DNA of 64,000 bases from a virus (IMGVR_UViG_3300042987_003051:19075-83074), one strand, 5' to 3'. Positions 1 through 8,566 are shown, counted from the first letter of the stretch. Notes: generated from the letters alone by a model not told the origin. Translations and numbers: made by a program.

Positions 1-77
1 TGACATATTTGAATTCAAATGGGATTTAATTCTACCGTAAAGTATAATAACTATTAGAAAACAATCTGAAATTTATA

Positions 78-839
78 ATGATGAAACATGTAGGATTTTT
101 TTATAGTTGCTTTAAAGAAAAAAGAGCAACAGAATATTCCATCCAACAATTAAGAAATATCTATCCTGATTCTTCAATATACTTAGTATCTGATGGTGGT
201 TTGGATTTTTCATATCTGGAAAATGAATATGAAAATTTAAAAACCTCATTAGAGGAAGATACTATGGGCGATACATTTAATATTACTGCAGGTTCAACGG
301 GATGTGATTATATTGTTGGTAACTATAGAGAAGAATTTTACCAAAAAGCAATAAAAAAATGTGCTTATGCTATTTTAGATAGAATTGTAAGATCTATTGA
401 ATATTGCAATTATCCAGATTGGATGGTAATGTGTGATCCAGACTGTTTGATACGGGGGAAGTTAAATTTTCCTGAAAATGCAAAAATACTAGGTAGTAGA
501 GTAAATTGTTGTTTACCTCAAGGATATCAAAACTTACTAAGGAGCATTCCTGGAGCAGTTCCAATATCTAACTGGGGAGCATCTCCTTGTGTTTTTGAAG
601 TAAAAACTTTTTTAAAGGCATTAGAAAAGTTTAGGTATCTTGACACTACAGAGAATCTTTTGGATAAGTTATGTTTAGAATTTTATGCGATGTATGCTCA
701 TGATGTTTTATTTCCAACATTATTTGCTTTAATCGGAGAAGAAGAAGTTTTTAATTCTGATGTGGTAGAATGTACAAGAAACCCAAATTGGAAAAACACT
801 TTGCATCCATTAGTTCATCAATTTAGAGAATATTATTAA
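78..839 (+). CDS. Putative glycosyltransferase (GT-A-like), first gene of the cassette
   Basis: The product is 253 aa and I cannot place it in a named family. The N-terminus looks like the first beta strand of a nucleotide-sugar-binding fold, and MCDPDCLIRG near residue 118 is a plausible DxD metal/nucleotide-sugar motif. The gene ends two bases before a fucosyltransferase gene and opens a run of seven similar-sized genes on the same strand, so a role in building a surface glycan is inferred from context. Two ATGs are adjacent (78 and 81) and no clear ribosome binding site decides between them. Confidence 0.55.
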   Translation: MMKHVGFFYSCFKEKRATEYSIQQLRNIYPDSSIYLVSDGGLDFSYLENEYENLKTSLEEDTMGDTFNITAGSTGCDYIVGNYREEFYQKAIKKCAYAILDRIVRSIEYCNYPDWMVMCDPDCLIRGKLNFPENAKILGSRVNCCLPQGYQNLLRSIPGAVPISNWGASPCVFEVKTFLKALEKFRYLDTTENLLDKLCLEFYAMYAHDVLFPTLFALIGEEEVFNSDVVECTRNPNWKNTLHPLVHQFREYY

Positions 840-841
840 AT

Positions 842-1660
842 ATGATAGGTTTTAATCATCTTGGGCAAATGGGTAGACTTGGAAATCAAATGTTCCAGTG
901 TGCCGGTTTAGTTGGAATTGCAGAAAAGAGAGGATTTGATTATTGCATTCCTGACCATTCAATGTACCATGATTATGGTGGATATCGATATCATGAACTT
1001 CAATCTTGCTTTAAAATGAAAGATTTTGAAGGTAGATATGGATATGTTGATGGTAATATAGTTCAATTAGATCAATATCATTTTTGCGAAGAACTTTTAG
1101 AGGAATGTCCAGATGATTGCACTTTAATTGGATATTTCGAATCTGAAAAATATTTCAAACATATTGAAGATAAAGTTAGAAAAAACTATCAGTTCCTGGA
1201 TTCTATAGTAGAAATATGCTATAATTACGGTAGGGATTATTTAAAAGATAATCCTGTAGGTGTTGTTGTTCGTAGAGGTGATTTCCTTGCAGAACATAAT
1301 AAAAATAGACACAGTGTTTGTAGTATTGAATACTATCAAAAATCTCTAGAAAAATTTAAAGGTAGAACAATTTTAGTTTTTTCTGATGATATTCCTTGGT
1401 GCAAGTCACAAGAAATATTCCAAAATAAAAATATTTTTTTTATTGATGGAGAAAAAAAAATATTCAAAGGACATTTTGATATGTGTTTGCTTACTATGTG
1501 TTCTGATTTTATCATTGCCAACAGCACTTTTAGTTGGTGGGGTGCTTGGTTGTCTTCTAATAAAGAAAAAAAAGTTATTGCTCCCCAAAAATGGTATGGT
1601 CCAGAACTACAACACTTAATACTAAAGGATCAATTGCCCGATAACTGGGAAAGAGTTTAA
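842..1660 (+). CDS. Alpha-1,2-fucosyltransferase-like protein (GT11)
   Basis: The 272-aa product has the GT11 hallmarks in order: an N-terminal GRLGNQMFQ motif near residue 12, the GDP-fucose-binding VVVRRGDFL near residue 140, and a C-terminal NSTFSWWGAWLS motif near residue 226. GT11 enzymes transfer fucose from GDP-fucose in alpha-1,2 linkage to galactose-type acceptors. The length is usual for bacterial members. It starts two bases after the upstream stop and ends two bases before the next gene, so it is probably co-transcribed with the cassette. The acceptor cannot be read from sequence. Confidence 0.85.
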   Translation: MIGFNHLGQMGRLGNQMFQCAGLVGIAEKRGFDYCIPDHSMYHDYGGYRYHELQSCFKMKDFEGRYGYVDGNIVQLDQYHFCEELLEECPDDCTLIGYFESEKYFKHIEDKVRKNYQFLDSIVEICYNYGRDYLKDNPVGVVVRRGDFLAEHNKNRHSVCSIEYYQKSLEKFKGRTILVFSDDIPWCKSQEIFQNKNIFFIDGEKKIFKGHFDMCLLTMCSDFIIANSTFSWWGAWLSSNKEKKVIAPQKWYGPELQHLILKDQLPDNWERV

Positions 1661-1662
1661 TT

Positions 1663-2466
1663 ATGAAAAATATTACAGTTGTTACTGCCCTTTACAATAT
1701 TCAACGGCAGGATATGGATGGAAGAAAGTGGGATGAATATCTTGAGTGGTTTATCCAAACTCTAAAGTTAAATTGCCCTATGGTAATATTTGTTGAGGAA
1801 GAACTTCTTGACTTTGTAAATCAATATAGAAATTCTTATAATACTCAGATTATTGTGCAAAAAATTGAAGATATTCCATACTACTATTTGAAGGAAGAAA
1901 TGGATGCAATCCTTCAATCAAAAGAGTATAAAGAAAAAATAGGATGTCCTGATAGAATTGAGTGTAATTATTCTTTATACTCGATAATACAGTATTCGAA
2001 ATTTAAATGGATTGAAGAAGCGATTTGTGGTAATTACTTCGACAGTGACTATTATTTTTGGTTGGATGCTGGTGCCTCCAGATTCTTTAAAAATTTTGAT
2101 TTGAAATCAAGTTTTCCTGGAAATGCTGCTTTAGAAGCATTATATGATATTGGAGAAAAATTTTTGATTCAGTTAAATACCGAAACCTATCATGATCTTG
2201 TATATTCTGAAGAGTTGAGTAAAGAATATTTTTATGATCCAAGATCATTTGTTTGTGGTACTTTTTTTGGTATGCACAGAAATATTCATTCCACTATATT
2301 AAATCTCATTGAAAAAATATTCATAAATGATATGATAAAAAATAAAAATGTAAATAATGAACAAATTGCTTTAGCCTATTTGGTTAAAAATAATCCAGAA
2401 CTTTTTGTAATTTTTTATAGAAATAACTGGAAGCAGATTGCTTTATTTGAGGAGATGATAAAATGA
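1663..2466 (+). CDS. HtrL/WlaTC-type glycosyltransferase-like protein
   Basis: The 267-aa product starts with VVTALYNIQR and has YFWLDAGASRF near residue 130. Both are typical of the HtrL/YibB (WlaTC) family, which is linked to lipopolysaccharide or lipooligosaccharide synthesis. The WLDAGASR segment probably carries the metal-binding acidic residue of a GT-A fold. The stop codon overlaps the start of the next gene (ATGATAAAATGA arrangement), which implies translational coupling. The substrate is unknown. Confidence 0.75.
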   Translation: MKNITVVTALYNIQRQDMDGRKWDEYLEWFIQTLKLNCPMVIFVEEELLDFVNQYRNSYNTQIIVQKIEDIPYYYLKEEMDAILQSKEYKEKIGCPDRIECNYSLYSIIQYSKFKWIEEAICGNYFDSDYYFWLDAGASRFFKNFDLKSSFPGNAALEALYDIGEKFLIQLNTETYHDLVYSEELSKEYFYDPRSFVCGTFFGMHRNIHSTILNLIEKIFINDMIKNKNVNNEQIALAYLVKNNPELFVIFYRNNWKQIALFEEMIK

Positions 2467-3431
2467 AAATTTGTTTAGTTGGTCCTGGTATTATGCCGAT
2501 CCCTCCTACTGGATGGGGTGCTGTTGAATCTATTATTTGGGAATGTGCTAATGAATTATCTGAGTTAGGGCACGATGGTATGATATTAAATACGCCAGAT
2601 AAAAATGAGATTATATCAACAATTCAAGAAGAGCAATTTGATTTTATTCATATTCACTATGATGTTTTTTGCGATTTGATACCTGAAATTAAAAAAGTGT
2701 CTCCAAACTCTATAATTGCGTTATCATCTCATTATCCATATATCAATCAGTTTGAAAAACACCGACTTGATGGATATGATAAAATTTTTGATTGGATGCT
2801 ATCTAATAGCAACAGTTATTATAATTTTTGTGTTTCTGATAAAGATCTGGAGGTCTTTGCATCCAAAGGAGTTTCGAAAAATCAGTTGCATTTGTTTAAA
2901 ACAGGAGCACAGCATAGAGATATAAAACAGATTTTAACCCCAAAATACACTGATCGTTCAATATGTGTGGGTAAGATTGATAGAAGAAAAATGCAATATT
3001 TTTATCAATCTATAGACACTATTGATTTTGTTGGTCCTATTGGTGATCCCTATAATTTTGATATCAATAAAAATTATTTGGGGGAGTGGACAAGAAAAAA
3101 AATATGTGATAAAATAGGCGAATATGCTAATATTGTTTTACTTTCTGTTGGGGAAAATGGAACACCTTTAGTAATCAAAGAGTCTTTGATGTCTGGTCTT
3201 GGTGTAGTGACTTCTGAATATTGTGCATATGAGTTAGATATTAATTTACCATTTATTACTATTATTCCTTCCGATAAATTAAATGATTTAGAATATATCA
3301 GATCTTCTATAGTTGAAAATAGAAAAATATCTCTTACTATGAGAGAAGAAATTATTGAATATGGAATTGAAAACTTTTCTTGGAAGAAATTAATTGAAAC
3401 TTATTCGAAAAATATTGCTGAGTTAAAATGA
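2463..3431 (+). CDS. GT-B (GT4-like) glycosyltransferase, copy A of a tandem pair
   Basis: The 322-aa product opens with MKICLVGPGIMPIPPTGWGA, a glycine-rich first loop seen in GT-B enzymes that take nucleotide-sugar donors. The C-terminal half has a conserved GTPLVIKESLMSGLGVV segment, matching the GT4 motif that contacts the donor nucleotide. The next gene encodes a paralogue with the same N-terminus and the same layout. The two genes overlap by four bases. Compared with its partner, the acidic residue of the E-x7-E motif is kept (KES here, MEA in copy B). Confidence 0.75.
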   Translation: MKICLVGPGIMPIPPTGWGAVESIIWECANELSELGHDGMILNTPDKNEIISTIQEEQFDFIHIHYDVFCDLIPEIKKVSPNSIIALSSHYPYINQFEKHRLDGYDKIFDWMLSNSNSYYNFCVSDKDLEVFASKGVSKNQLHLFKTGAQHRDIKQILTPKYTDRSICVGKIDRRKMQYFYQSIDTIDFVGPIGDPYNFDINKNYLGEWTRKKICDKIGEYANIVLLSVGENGTPLVIKESLMSGLGVVTSEYCAYELDINLPFITIIPSDKLNDLEYIRSSIVENRKISLTMREEIIEYGIENFSWKKLIETYSKNIAELK

Positions 3432-4420
3432 AAATATCTATAATTGGTCCTGGTATTATGCCTATTCCTCCAATAGGATGGGGTGCTGTAGAAATTTTGA
3501 TATGGGACTACAAACTAACACTTGAAAAACTAGGACATCAAGTTCAAATTGTAAACACTCCTGATTTGAATGACGCTATTGCACAAGTAAATAATTTTAA
3601 TCCAGATTTTGTCCATATTCAATATGATGATCATGTATACTTATATCCACATATAGATTATCCATGTGCAGTAACGACTCATTTTGCTTATCTTGAGAGA
3701 ATTGAAATGATGGGTCCATATAAACAAAGGGTATTTGATGCATTTTCTCAGATAAAACCAAATATCTTTGGATTATCTGAGAGCATCAACTTTGTTTATG
3801 AAAATACTTGTAATATTTCTTCTGATAAATTATTTTTAAATCCAAATGGAGTTAATCTTGACAACTTTAGAACTTCTTTAGAACCAAAGTTCCCTCAGAA
3901 ATCAATTTATCTTGCTACCATAGATCACAGAAAGAGGCAGTTCTTATTTCAAGATATTGAATCTGTCTGGTATGCTGGAAATATAAGGGATGATAGATTT
4001 GATAAAGATAGAAATTATTTGGGCGAGTGGAATAAAGAGTATCTGTACAATAACCTAACCGACTATGGAAATTTAATTCTTCTTTCTGATGGGGAAGCAC
4101 ATCCTCTAGTTTGTATGGAAGCTTTTGCTGCTGGACTTGGTGTGGTAATATGTGAATGGGCTAAAGCAAATCTTGATCTAAGTAAGAAATTTATTAGTGT
4201 TATTCCAGAAGATAAAATAGATGACATTCAATATATTGAAAATCAAATCATAAAAAATAGAGAATACTCTATTAAAAATAGGAAAGAAATTTTAGAATAT
4301 GCTAAACATTTTGAATGGTCTCAAGTCATACAAGATTATTACTTACCTAATGTTGAAAAAATAATTTCTAACTATGAAAATAAACAACAAAATTTAAAAA
4401 CTCTAGTTGGAATTTTTTAA
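3428..4420 (+). CDS. GT-B (GT4-like) glycosyltransferase, copy B of a tandem pair
   Basis: The 330-aa product starts MKISIIGPGIMPIPPIGWGA, nearly the same as the upstream gene, and keeps the DRNYLGEW and AHPLVCMEAFAAGLGVV segments that define the donor-binding half of GT4-like enzymes. The pair looks like an old tandem duplication, because overall divergence is high while the motifs are retained. Different donors or acceptors are likely but cannot be told from the sequence. It is followed directly by a GT6 gene with no intergenic gap. Confidence 0.75.
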   Translation: MKISIIGPGIMPIPPIGWGAVEILIWDYKLTLEKLGHQVQIVNTPDLNDAIAQVNNFNPDFVHIQYDDHVYLYPHIDYPCAVTTHFAYLERIEMMGPYKQRVFDAFSQIKPNIFGLSESINFVYENTCNISSDKLFLNPNGVNLDNFRTSLEPKFPQKSIYLATIDHRKRQFLFQDIESVWYAGNIRDDRFDKDRNYLGEWNKEYLYNNLTDYGNLILLSDGEAHPLVCMEAFAAGLGVVICEWAKANLDLSKKFISVIPEDKIDDIQYIENQIIKNREYSIKNRKEILEYAKHFEWSQVIQDYYLPNVEKIISNYENKQQNLKTLVGIF

Positions 4421-5209
4421 ATGAAAATAGCAATTAACTTTATTGGCACTGGAAATTACTTAAAGTTTTTTCCGAAATATTATGAGACCTTTATGGAATA
4501 TTTTATTCCTGAGTGTGAAAAAGATTTTTTTGTATTTACTGATGGTGAACTGGGTGATGACATACCAGAAAATATCAAAGTTATCTTCGTTACTGAAGAG
4601 AGTGATATAAGAAAAGAAGACTATAATGATTGGAGCTCCATAACAGTTAAGAGTATGGGGGGTTTAAAAAGATTTGAGCAAATACAAAAAATAAAAGATT
4701 ATCTATTGGAATATGATTGGTATGTTTATCTTGATGCTGATATGTATTGTGGTTCAAACACAATTTTTTATGATGAGTTTTTTGATAATCAAAAAGACTT
4801 TTTTGCTGTCCAACATCCATGTCAAAATACAGGGATGTGTAAATTTACTTCTCCATCTGTTGAAGAACTTCCATTTGAAAGAAATGAGATTTCTTTATCT
4901 TGTGTCAGATATGATGAACAAATTGATGATATTTATGTTCAGGGATGTTTATGGGGAGGAAAAATACCAAAGATTTTTGACCTTATAGATACTCTATCAG
5001 AAAGAGTATCTAAAGATCTAGATAATGGATTTATAGCTTTGGCTAGAGATGAAAGTCATTTAAACAAATATAGAATTGAAAATAGTAATAATTTTCATAT
5101 TTTGCACCCTTCATTTGCTAAACCTGGAGATTATCCTACAGATCAATTTACTTTTGATGCAAGAATTATACATTCTCCATCCGATAAAATGAAAATTTTA
5201 AATTCTTAA
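4421..5209 (+). CDS. Family 6 glycosyltransferase (ABO/alpha-1,3-galactosyltransferase type)
   Basis: The 262-aa product begins with INFIGTGNYLKFFPKYYETF, then EKDFFVFTDG, GGLKRFEQIQKIKDYL and YDWYVYLDADMYCGSN. This is the order found in GT6 enzymes, the family of the human ABO transferases. Its members retain donor configuration and transfer Gal or GalNAc in alpha-1,3 linkage. Bacterial and phage GT6 members often have a variant of the animal DxD motif; here the site reads LDADMYCG (near residue 104). GT6 has been reported before in a cyanophage (P-SSM2), which supports the call. It lies between GT4-like and GT25-like genes. Confidence 0.85.
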   Translation: MKIAINFIGTGNYLKFFPKYYETFMEYFIPECEKDFFVFTDGELGDDIPENIKVIFVTEESDIRKEDYNDWSSITVKSMGGLKRFEQIQKIKDYLLEYDWYVYLDADMYCGSNTIFYDEFFDNQKDFFAVQHPCQNTGMCKFTSPSVEELPFERNEISLSCVRYDEQIDDIYVQGCLWGGKIPKIFDLIDTLSERVSKDLDNGFIALARDESHLNKYRIENSNNFHILHPSFAKPGDYPTDQFTFDARIIHSPSDKMKILNS

Positions 5210-5211
5210 TT

Positions 5212-6003
5212 ATGGATAAAAATAAGTCAATATTTAAACTTAAAAATTTTGGTCCCATATATTATTTAAATTTAGATGATCAATCAGAAAGAAGAGAATA
5301 TATAGAGTCTCAATTTAAACATTGGGAAATTGACAATTATACTCGTATTTCTGCTTATGATGGTCGTGAAGATGATTTAAGTGATATTATCTCTGGACGT
5401 TATCCTGAAATGATGACTTCAGGTGAAATTGGATGTGTCACTTCACATCTTAAAGCAATTAGATATTGGTATGAAACATCTGATAGTCCATATGCAGTTA
5501 TTATGGAAGATGATTGTAATATTGATATTGCCAAATACTGGAATTTTACTTGGCAGGATTTTATTTCAAAAGTCCCATATTGTTGGGATGTGATTCAACT
5601 TGCAATTATTTGCACTGGAGACATTCATGTTCCTATTCATACTCGGTTTGTAAATGATTTTTCGACTGCTTGTTATGTAATTACTAGACATCATGCAGAA
5701 AAATTAATTAAATATCATGTTCGCGGAAAAAAATATAAACTTGATAATGGAGTAAAACCTAGACCAGTTGCTGATGATTTAATTTATAATTCTGGAGTAA
5801 CATATGCATCTCCATTATTCCTTTATCAAATTGAATTAGGATCTTCAATTCATCCGGAACATGTTGATATTTTTCATAAAAATAGTTATAGTGCAATTCT
5901 TAATTTTTGGCAACAAATGGGCGCTCAGATGACCATAGAGAAGATTACAAATTATGATCCATACCTTGGTCGTATAACCGAATCTTCTTCACAATCTACT
6001 TGA
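5212..6003 (+). CDS. Family 25 glycosyltransferase (LPS type)
   Basis: The 263-aa product matches GT25: N-terminal PIYYLNLDDQSERREY, GEIGCVTSHLKAIRYW near residue 73, and VIMEDDCNID near residue 96, with the acidic motif expected to bind metal and nucleotide sugar. Family members add galactose or glucose to lipooligosaccharide or collagen. It is the last gene of the glycosyltransferase run. The -35 box of the next promoter begins in its final codons. Confidence 0.85.
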   Translation: MDKNKSIFKLKNFGPIYYLNLDDQSERREYIESQFKHWEIDNYTRISAYDGREDDLSDIISGRYPEMMTSGEIGCVTSHLKAIRYWYETSDSPYAVIMEDDCNIDIAKYWNFTWQDFISKVPYCWDVIQLAIICTGDIHVPIHTRFVNDFSTACYVITRHHAEKLIKYHVRGKKYKLDNGVKPRPVADDLIYNSGVTYASPLFLYQIELGSSIHPEHVDIFHKNSYSAILNFWQQMGAQMTIEKITNYDPYLGRITESSSQST

Positions 6004-6028
6004 CAATACAATATAAAGATGATAGGAT
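6000..6028 (+). promoter_or_regulatory. Sigma70-like promoter for the porin gene
   Basis: TTGACA at 6000-6005 is followed after 17 bases by TAGGAT at 6023-6028. A GATAAATA stretch resembling a T4-type late promoter overlaps the -10 box, so both early and late transcription are possible. The -35 box overlaps the stop region of the GT25 gene. Confidence 0.6.
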
Positions 6029-6038
6029 AAATAAACCG

Positions 6039-6126
6039 AGTGACAAATGCCTCAACTACTTGCTGTAGTCACTTGAATCAACGGAGTCATGTCGAGACTC
6101 CTTACATCCGCAGGTATTATTCTGCG
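6039..6126 (+). promoter_or_regulatory. Structured 5' leader of the porin gene
   Basis: Three consecutive stem-loops can be drawn in the untranslated leader: AGTGAC (6039-6044) with GTCACT (6068-6073), GGAGTC (6083-6088) with GACTCC (6096-6101), and CGCAG (6109-6113) with CTGCG (6122-6126). The start codon at 6146 follows closely. I do not recognise a known riboswitch class. The leader may control translation or mRNA stability; this is an inference from potential pairing only. Confidence 0.45.
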
Positions 6127-6145
6127 AGAAACTATAGAGGTACTT

Positions 6146-7627
6146 ATGTTTAAATCCGCTTTCGCAGCAACTCTTGCTGCAACTCCACTTGTCGCCGGTG
6201 CTGCGTTCGCAGAACCTTATGGCCCTTATGTGGATATGCCCCAAGTTACGAGCATCACCCAGTTCTCTGATGTTCGTCCTACTGACTGGGCTTACCAAGC
6301 ACTTAACAACCTTGTAGAGCGTTATGGTTGTGTTGCTGGATATCCCAATGGTACTTTTGTTGGTGGTCAGTCGATGACCCGTTATGAAGCAGCAGCACTT
6401 CTGAATGCTTGCCTGGATCGTGTAACCGAAGTTACCGATGAACTGAAGCGTCTGCAGGCAGAATTTGCTGCTGAACTTGCCGTTCTTCGTGGTCGTGTTG
6501 ATGCTGCTGAGGCACGCATCGGCACTCTGGAAGCAACTCAGTTCTCTACCACTACCAAACTTCGTGGTGAAGCAACTTTCGTTCTGGGTGGTGTGGATGA
6601 TTATCGTCCAAAGTCTGGTGAGAAGACTAAATTCCTTGGTGATGATGTTACTAAGACCGCATTCAATTATGATGTTCGTCTGAATCTTGATACCTCATTT
6701 ACCGGTAAGGATTTGCTTCGTACCCGTCTGCGTTCTTCAAACTTCAGTGCTGATCCTTTTGGTTCTTCCTCGTCATTGTTTAAACTTGACAAGGCAGACA
6801 ATACTCAAACCTATGGTAATGATACCGTAGTTATTGATCGTCTGTATTATCAGTTCCCTGCTTTTAACAATAGCACTACTATTACTGCAGGTGCCAAAGT
6901 TCGTAACACAGAAATGGCATGGATCCCAACTGCATATAAGTCTGAGATTCTTGATTTCTTTACCGTTGCCGGTGCTCCTGGTGTTTATAATAAGGCAACC
7001 GGTGCAGGTGTTGGTGCTCTCTGGACTCAAGGTAAGAAAGGATTTGTTGCTGGTCTGAACTATGTTGCTCAAGATGGCGACAGCAGTGAAACCGGGGCAT
7101 TTGATGAATCTGGTGCTCTGAATACTCTGGCACAAATTGGTTATCGTGGTACTAACTATGGTATTGCTTTTGGTTATCGTTATGGTACTGAAGGCACCCG
7201 TGTTCGCACTTATAATGGTCTGAACGGTGCTTCTGGTACTCTGGTTCCCGGTCAAACTTCTAATGGTTACTCCGTGAATGCTTATTGGCAACCTGAGCAG
7301 TCTGGTTTGATTCCTTCCGTCTCTGCTGGATATGGTTGGAATACTGTGAGTGGTACCGAAAGTGCTGCTACTGATAGCGAATCTTGGTTCGCCGGTCTTC
7401 AGTGGTCTAATGTGTTCGTTAAGGGAAATTCTGCCGGTATTGCCGTAGGTCAGGCACCTACTGGAGAGGATCTAGAGTCTTCTACTCTTCTAGAAATCTT
7501 CTACAAGTATCAAGTATCTGATAACATCAGCATCACTCCTGCTATCTTCTACGCAAGTGATAATCAGCGATTGACTGAGGATTCTTCTAATTGGGGTGGA
7601 GTAATCCAAACGAAGTTCACTTTCTGA
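6146..7627 (+). CDS. Cyanobacterial-type SLH-domain porin (OprB/SomA-like)
   Basis: The protein is about 493 aa from the ATG at 6146. That start gives a clean signal peptide, MFKSAFAATLAATPLVAGAA with cleavage after AFA; a longer in-frame start at 6089 falls inside the structured leader and is less likely. An SLH domain follows (SDVRPTDWAYQALNNLVERY and YEAAALLNACLDRV), then a short coiled coil near residues 85-120. The remainder is a beta-barrel with alternating hydrophobic strands ending in VIQTKFTF, with the terminal Phe typical of outer-membrane proteins. Cyanobacterial porins have this order: the SLH domain binds the cell wall and the barrel passes small solutes. Base composition is richer in GC than the adjacent glycosyltransferase genes, pointing to acquisition from a host. 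It may maintain nutrient uptake or replace a receptor during infection. Confidence 0.88.
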   Translation: MFKSAFAATLAATPLVAGAAFAEPYGPYVDMPQVTSITQFSDVRPTDWAYQALNNLVERYGCVAGYPNGTFVGGQSMTRYEAAALLNACLDRVTEVTDELKRLQAEFAAELAVLRGRVDAAEARIGTLEATQFSTTTKLRGEATFVLGGVDDYRPKSGEKTKFLGDDVTKTAFNYDVRLNLDTSFTGKDLLRTRLRSSNFSADPFGSSSSLFKLDKADNTQTYGNDTVVIDRLYYQFPAFNNSTTITAGAKVRNTEMAWIPTAYKSEILDFFTVAGAPGVYNKATGAGVGALWTQGKKGFVAGLNYVAQDGDSSETGAFDESGALNTLAQIGYRGTNYGIAFGYRYGTEGTRVRTYNGLNGASGTLVPGQTSNGYSVNAYWQPEQSGLIPSVSAGYGWNTVSGTESAATDSESWFAGLQWSNVFVKGNSAGIAVGQAPTGEDLESSTLLEIFYKYQVSDNISITPAIFYASDNQRLTEDSSNWGGVIQTKFTF

Positions 7628-7634
7628 TAAATAT

Positions 7635-7657
7635 GGGAGGAGAAATCCTCCCTTTTT
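7635..7657 (+). terminator. Intrinsic terminator after the porin gene
   Basis: GGGAGGA (7635-7641) and TCCTCCC (7646-7652) form a 7-bp stem with a GAAA loop followed by five T. It lies eight bases after the porin stop codon. Confidence 0.85.
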
Positions 7658-7669
7658 ATGGAGATTATC

Positions 7670-7984
7670 ATGTTTAAAAAACTTTTACTTGGAGCAGCAA
7701 TTTTAGGATTTGCTTCTCCTTCATGGGCACAAAGTATTCCTACATTTGGTAATAGTGTAGTTGATATTACTTCAAACGTTTCTTGTCGTAATAAAATAAG
7801 ATCAAAATATTTTGAACTTGGTGCTACAAATATGTCAGAGGCAAATAACAATTCTCAGTGGGCAATTATTAATGGACTGAGAGTTAATGTTTGGTGTCGT
7901 GAAACTCAAGCATTTATTACAGTTGCTGGATTTGCTACTAATGCTATTGTTGAACTTCGTGATGAAATTTCAAAAGCATTTTGA
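7670..7984 (+). CDS. Small secreted protein of unknown function
   Basis: The product is about 104 aa from the ATG at 7670, chosen because GGAG lies at a normal distance upstream and the signal peptide then starts cleanly (MFKKLLLGAAILGFASPSWA, cleavage after SWA). The mature part has two cysteines (VSCRN and VWCRE) that could form a disulphide in the periplasm. I do not recognise the family. It sits just downstream of the porin terminator and four bases or fewer from the next gene, so it may work at the same envelope. Confidence 0.7.
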   Translation: MFKKLLLGAAILGFASPSWAQSIPTFGNSVVDITSNVSCRNKIRSKYFELGATNMSEANNNSQWAIINGLRVNVWCRETQAFITVAGFATNAIVELRDEISKAF

Positions 7985-7989
7985 TTATT

Positions 7990-8268
7990 ATGTATGACTA
8001 TTGGGTGGTGACTGAAAAATCCACAGGAAGAGTGATTGCTCACTGTGGGGATGAAAGAGATGCTATAATGATGCTTTTACTTGATAAAACAAATAGTAGA
8101 ACTTATCGAAAACAGAAATTTATCATGGATCAAGTGATTGATATTACTTCGGCATATGATAAACAACTTCCAGGTCAAATTGGACTTCCCGAAGGTGAAG
8201 TAAATCAACTTCAGGAGTTTAAAGTTAAACTTCCTGAGGGTGAAGGAGAACCTGTTAGAATTAAATAA
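7990..8268 (+). CDS. Conserved-looking hypothetical protein
   Basis: The 92-aa product begins MYDYWVVTEKSTGRVIAHCG and ends with an acidic PEGEGEP tail. No domain is recognised. It begins five bases after the secreted-protein stop and precedes a terminator, so the two probably form a short operon. The start at 7990 is the first ATG in frame. Confidence 0.6.
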   Translation: MYDYWVVTEKSTGRVIAHCGDERDAIMMLLLDKTNSRTYRKQKFIMDQVIDITSAYDKQLPGQIGLPEGEVNQLQEFKVKLPEGEGEPVRIK

Positions 8269-8306
8269 TGTAAGCATTTATACTTATAAAGTTAAGAAGT
8301 CCTGAC

Positions 8307-8332
8307 AAAGGGGGTTGACATGACCCCCTTTT
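8307..8332 (+). terminator. Intrinsic terminator that overlaps the next promoter
   Basis: AAAGGGGGT (8307-8315) and ACCCCCTTT (8323-8331) form a perfect 9-bp stem with loop TGACATG, followed by a short T run. The loop holds most of the -35 box of the hli promoter. Confidence 0.7.
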
Positions 8333-8344
8333 CTGCTATATACT
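8315..8344 (+). promoter_or_regulatory. Sigma70-like promoter for the hli cluster
   Basis: TTGACA at 8315-8320 is followed by overlapping -10 candidates, TATATA (8337-8342, spacing 16) or TATACT (8339-8344, spacing 18). The hli start codon lies about 30 bases downstream. The -35 box is part of the terminator hairpin of the preceding operon. Confidence 0.75.
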
Positions 8345-8371
8345 GTTGTAACAGTTCTTTACAAAACTTAT

Positions 8372-8566
8372 ATGACTGTAACAACGAATGAGTACGGACA
8401 ACAAAATATGTGGGCAAAAGAACCCACAATGTACTACCAAAATTATGGAATGCTGACTCCCAATCAAGTCAAGGAGCGAACTAATGGACGCTGGGCGATG
8501 GTCGGTTTTGTTGCTGGTGTTATTTCTTATGCTATCACTGGCAACTTTTTCTTCGGAATCTTCTGA
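8372..8566 (+). CDS. hli: High-light-inducible protein (Hli)
   Basis: This is a 64-aa single-helix chlorophyll-binding protein with the conserved ERTNGRWAMVGFVAG motif near residue 36. Its glutamate/arginine pair and Asn are the usual pigment ligands, and the helix ends ISYAITGNFFFG. Hli proteins protect photosystems from excess light and bind near PSII assembly factors; cyanophages commonly carry several. The stop codon overlaps the start of a tiny membrane-protein ORF (TGATG), so downstream translation may be coupled. Confidence 0.93.
   Translation: MTVTTNEYGQQNMWAKEPTMYYQNYGMLTPNQVKERTNGRWAMVGFVAGVISYAITGNFFFGIF

Noticed and set aside
6089-6145. A longer porin start at 6089
   Set aside because: It would add 19 residues that lie in a hairpin-rich leader and precede a clean signal peptide beginning at 6146.
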